This document shows, piece by piece, positions 5,836-7,987 of a stretch of 7,987 nt of DNA. A program made the translations under genes and the position numbers. Below the pieces are notes generated by a model, which was given only the letters and a program-made list of their open reading frames with translations, made no database searches and had not been told where the DNA came from. The first letter of the stretch is position 1. Each line of letters begins with the position of its first letter. Source of the DNA: Bacteroidales bacterium (GTDB taxonomy: Bacteria > Bacteroidota > Bacteroidia > Bacteroidales > P3); NCBI GenBank assembly GCA_023227645.1, contig JALNVJ010000066.1:1-7987 (forward strand), given 5' to 3'.

Positions 5836-7395
5836 ATGCACAAGATTAAATTACTAACCCTTTTCACATTTCTAATTTCAATACCCATCGCATCATTCTC
5901 ACAAAATGATGGTTCAGTTGACGTTATAAAAAACTTTGAACGCAATTACGATTCACTTCTTTCAACCCTATATTTAAGACAAAACTCTAAAGTCATAAGA
6001 AATACCTATAATAAGGAGTTAGATAATCTTTGTTCTCCAAATTCCGCAAAAAATGTTAATGACTCAATATTCGCTCGTCGTCTAAGACAATTACCTAGTT
6101 CTATTAATCTTGCCTACAATCCACAAGTTAGGAGCATAATTGAATACTATATCGACAAAAGCCCAGACAGGGTAAGTGTTATGCTGGGATTAAGCAAGTA
6201 CTACTTCCCAATTTTTGAAGCAATTTTAGACCAATATAATGTACCTCACGAACTAAAGTATTTATCGGTTATTGAGTCGGCTCTTAATCCAAATGCTGTA
6301 TCGAGAGCTGGAGCAACAGGACTTTGGCAATTTATGTATTCTACAGGGAGGATGTATGACCTAAGAATTAATTCCAATATTGATGATAGGCGTGATCCAA
6401 TTAAGGCCTCTGTAGCAGCCGCAAAATACTTAAGAGACTTATATAGGATATATAATGATTGGGAATTGGCTTTAGCTGCATATAATTGTGGTCCAGGGAA
6501 TGTTAATAAGGCAATCAGACGCTCTGGGAAGAAAGATTTTTGGGGAATTTATAATTACCTCCCAAGAGAAACAAGAGGTTACGTCCCTGCTTATGTTGCT
6601 GCTTCTTATGTTATGAATTATTATAAAGAACATAATATTATTCCTGCTCCACTTTCTAAACCTGCTGTTACTGATACAGTTTTGGTTAGTAAAGATTTGC
6701 ATTTTGATCAAATTGCTGGAGTTTTAAATATTACATCAGAAGAAATTAAGGATATCAATCCTCAATATAAGAGAGATATGATTATGGGAACTCAAGATGA
6801 GTACTATATCAAATTACCTATTAAGTATATTAGGGATTTCATTAGCTTAGAGGATTCTATTTCGAGATATGGTATTGCTAATAATCTTGAAGTTGAAGAT
6901 GAAGATAACAATGATAAATATGTTAGCAAGGATATTAAGCTTTCACATAAGGTAAGAAGGGGTGAAACTTGGACTTCAATTGCACGCAGATATGGAGTTT
7001 CTGTTAGCGACGTAAGAAGATGGAATGGGAAAAGAAAATACCCACTTGCAGGAGAAACTCTCGCTATTTATCAAAAAAAGAAGGTTAAGGTAAACAAGAA
7101 AGAAGAAGAAAGCAAGGGCCCATTTGATGAAGAGACTACAGTTAATAATGATGCTGAGAACCAAATGGATGATAATGGATCTGCTCCAATCCCAAAGAAA
7201 ATTGACTCTAAGAAAAACACAAAAAAAGCAACTAAATCTAAACCAAGATCAGTTGTTCATAAGGTTAGAAGAGGAGAGACCGTTTCTTCTATCTCCAAAA
7301 AACATAATGTCAGTATAAAAGATATTATCAAACTTAACAGACTTAATGGTAGGAATCCAATTATTAGAGTTGGACAGAATTTAAGAATCAAATAA
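5836..7395 (+). CDS. mltD: MltD-like membrane-bound lytic murein transglycosylase with two LysM domains
   Basis: The enzyme cleaves the MurNAc-GlcNAc bond of peptidoglycan with formation of 1,6-anhydro-MurNAc. The 519-residue product starts at ATG 5836 (a TTG nine bases earlier is in frame but less likely). A signal peptide runs to about SFS-QN at 22/23, with no lipobox cysteine, so it should be exported as a soluble or loosely attached periplasmic protein. The GH23 domain spans about 120-270: VIESALNPNAVSRAGATGLW contains the catalytic glutamate (E147), followed by LALAAYNCGPGNVNKAI (212-228) and the ETRGYVPAYVAA segment (245-256). Two LysM peptidoglycan-binding domains follow at about 371-414 and 475-518, both opening with HKVRRGET. 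They are joined by a charged, lysine- and acid-rich linker (about 415-474) that looks disordered. Domain order and length fit the Bacteroidota MltD group. It is divergent from the nucleotidyltransferase operon and convergent with the MCE gene, ending 24 bases from it. Confidence 0.93.
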   Translation: MHKIKLLTLFTFLISIPIASFSQNDGSVDVIKNFERNYDSLLSTLYLRQNSKVIRNTYNKELDNLCSPNSAKNVNDSIFARRLRQLPSSINLAYNPQVRSIIEYYIDKSPDRVSVMLGLSKYYFPIFEAILDQYNVPHELKYLSVIESALNPNAVSRAGATGLWQFMYSTGRMYDLRINSNIDDRRDPIKASVAAAKYLRDLYRIYNDWELALAAYNCGPGNVNKAIRRSGKKDFWGIYNYLPRETRGYVPAYVAASYVMNYYKEHNIIPAPLSKPAVTDTVLVSKDLHFDQIAGVLNITSEEIKDINPQYKRDMIMGTQDEYYIKLPIKYIRDFISLEDSISRYGIANNLEVEDEDNNDKYVSKDIKLSHKVRRGETWTSIARRYGVSVSDVRRWNGKRKYPLAGETLAIYQKKKVKVNKKEEESKGPFDEETTVNNDAENQMDDNGSAPIPKKIDSKKNTKKATKSKPRSVVHKVRRGETVSSISKKHNVSIKDIIKLNRLNGRNPIIRVGQNLRIK

Positions 7396-7421
7396 TCAAA
7401 CTAAAATCTTCTTCCTAGTTT
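7396..7421. terminator. Weak inverted repeat between convergent mltD and MCE genes
   Basis: AAACTA (7398-7403) and TAGTTT (7416-7421) form a six-base-pair AT-rich stem with a 12-base loop in the 24-base gap between the two stop codons, the right arm reaching into the MCE stop codon. As an intrinsic terminator it would be feeble and lacks a proper U-tract in either direction. It is listed because it is the only structure where two transcripts meet. Confidence 0.2.
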
Positions 7422-7987
7422 AGAATATCGATAGCTTAACGTATTTCTTAGGATTTTCTTTGATGTCCTCAATTAATGCATCAAGGCTTTTTGTAGAAGA
7501 CTCTATGTTTTTATATAGCTTATCGTCTTTTATTAATAAACCAGCATTTCCTTCACCATTTTCAATTGCTTTAAGTATATTAGATAAAGTTTTTAAGCTT
7601 ATATTGGTTTCGGTTATGGTTTTACCAAGATTAGCCTTTGCGATTGTGTCGCTTATATTGCTAAAATTATTTATAGCATTAGTTAGAGCTACATTATTTT
7701 CTTTTAAATTACTAGTAATACTCTCCGTATTGGCTAATATTGTCCTAATCTTATTTTTCTCACTATCAAGAATCTTATCAAGGTTTAATGTTATATGGTC
7801 AAGATTAACAGCTGTGTTCTTTATGCTCTCCATACTTAAGATAATATTTTCTTGTGTCTTATGGTCCATAATACGATTTACCCCCACCAAAAGTGAATCA
7901 AAATTTGTCATAACACTATTTAACTTAACAACTATTGGGGTTATATTATTAGCCAATTGATCTAACATACCATTTTCTATTGCAGAA
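7420..7987 (-). CDS. MCE/MlaD family lipid-transport protein, C-terminal part (5' end beyond window)
   Basis: The visible 188 residues are the C-terminal portion of a Bacteroidota MlaD-like protein. The frame is open to the window edge (SAIENG precedes the methionine at 7968), so that methionine is internal and the true start lies outside. The N-terminal membrane anchor and MCE domain are therefore not seen. What is seen is a long heptad-like helical region rich in N, S, T, I and L, with repeated I-x-x-N/T-x-x-x-L patterns. It is followed by the tail GEGNAGLLIKDDKLYKNIES and ENPKKYVKLSIF, which is typical of MlaD proteins of this phylum (ENPKRYVHFSLF-like). MCE proteins bridge the periplasm and carry phospholipids between inner and outer membrane with an ABC transporter (MlaEF). 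No transporter gene is in the window. In Bacteroidota the gene is often preceded by an N-acetylmuramoyl-L-alanine amidase. Confidence 0.85.
   Translation of the reverse strand, partial: SAIENGMLDQLANNITPIVVKLNSVMTNFDSLLVGVNRIMDHKTQENIILSMESIKNTAVNLDHITLNLDKILDSEKNKIRTILANTESITSNLKENNVALTNAINNFSNISDTIAKANLGKTITETNISLKTLSNILKAIENGEGNAGLLIKDDKLYKNIESSTKSLDALIEDIKENPKKYVKLSIF

Noticed and set aside
6950..7392. Repeated segments near the end of mltD
   Set aside because: They are explained by two homologous LysM domains that both begin HKVRRGET, with diverged DNA; not a mobile or tandem DNA repeat.
7460..7960. Long plus-strand open frame opposite the MCE gene
   Set aside because: It is a shadow of the minus-strand MCE frame: hydrophobic low-complexity product, no family resemblance, while the minus frame ends in a recognisable MlaD tail.

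Overview
The window looks like ordinary chromosome from a low-GC member of the Bacteroidota, most likely Bacteroidales. The evidence is four-fold. All seven genes have their recognisable relatives there. Three predicted lipoproteins carry lipobox cysteines. Starts lack clear Shine-Dalgarno sequences. Several upstream regions carry the Bacteroidota -7 box TAnnTTTG, one of them with a correctly spaced -33 TTTG. Arginine is written almost entirely as AGA/AGG.

Layout, left to right: (1) 1-122 is the decayed 3' end of a transposase, probably IS256 family. (2) 123-494 is non-coding, AT-rich and repeat-laden: a degenerate 9-base periodic stretch, a 21-base tandem repeat and a hairpin. (3) 495-1196 (+) is a YgjP-like zinc metallopeptidase. 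(4) 1275-2063 (+) is a DUF4292 (LolA/LolB-like) lipoprotein behind a near-consensus promoter. (5) 2052-5699 (-) is a tightly packed three-gene operon read leftwards: a sugar-phosphate nucleotidyltransferase with a left-handed beta-helix tail, a TPR lipoprotein and an ApbE-type FAD:protein FMN transferase lipoprotein. The junctions overlap by 4 and 32 bases, and the last gene overlaps the convergent DUF4292 gene by 12 bases. (6) 5700-5835 is a divergent promoter region with a central palindrome. (7) 5836-7395 (+) is an MltD-like lytic transglycosylase with two LysM domains. (8) 7420-7987 (-) is the C-terminal part of an MCE/MlaD lipid-transport protein whose 5' end lies outside the window.

The common theme is the cell envelope: outer-membrane lipoproteins, peptidoglycan cleavage, lipid trafficking, nucleotide-sugar supply and flavinylation of extracytoplasmic proteins. 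I see no phage, defence, CRISPR, secondary-metabolite or RNA gene, and no convincing evidence of an undescribed system. The points worth a second look are the transposon scar and its repeats, the overlapping operon structure, the apparent rearrangement around DUF4292, a substitution in an ApbE motif, and the symmetric divergent promoter.
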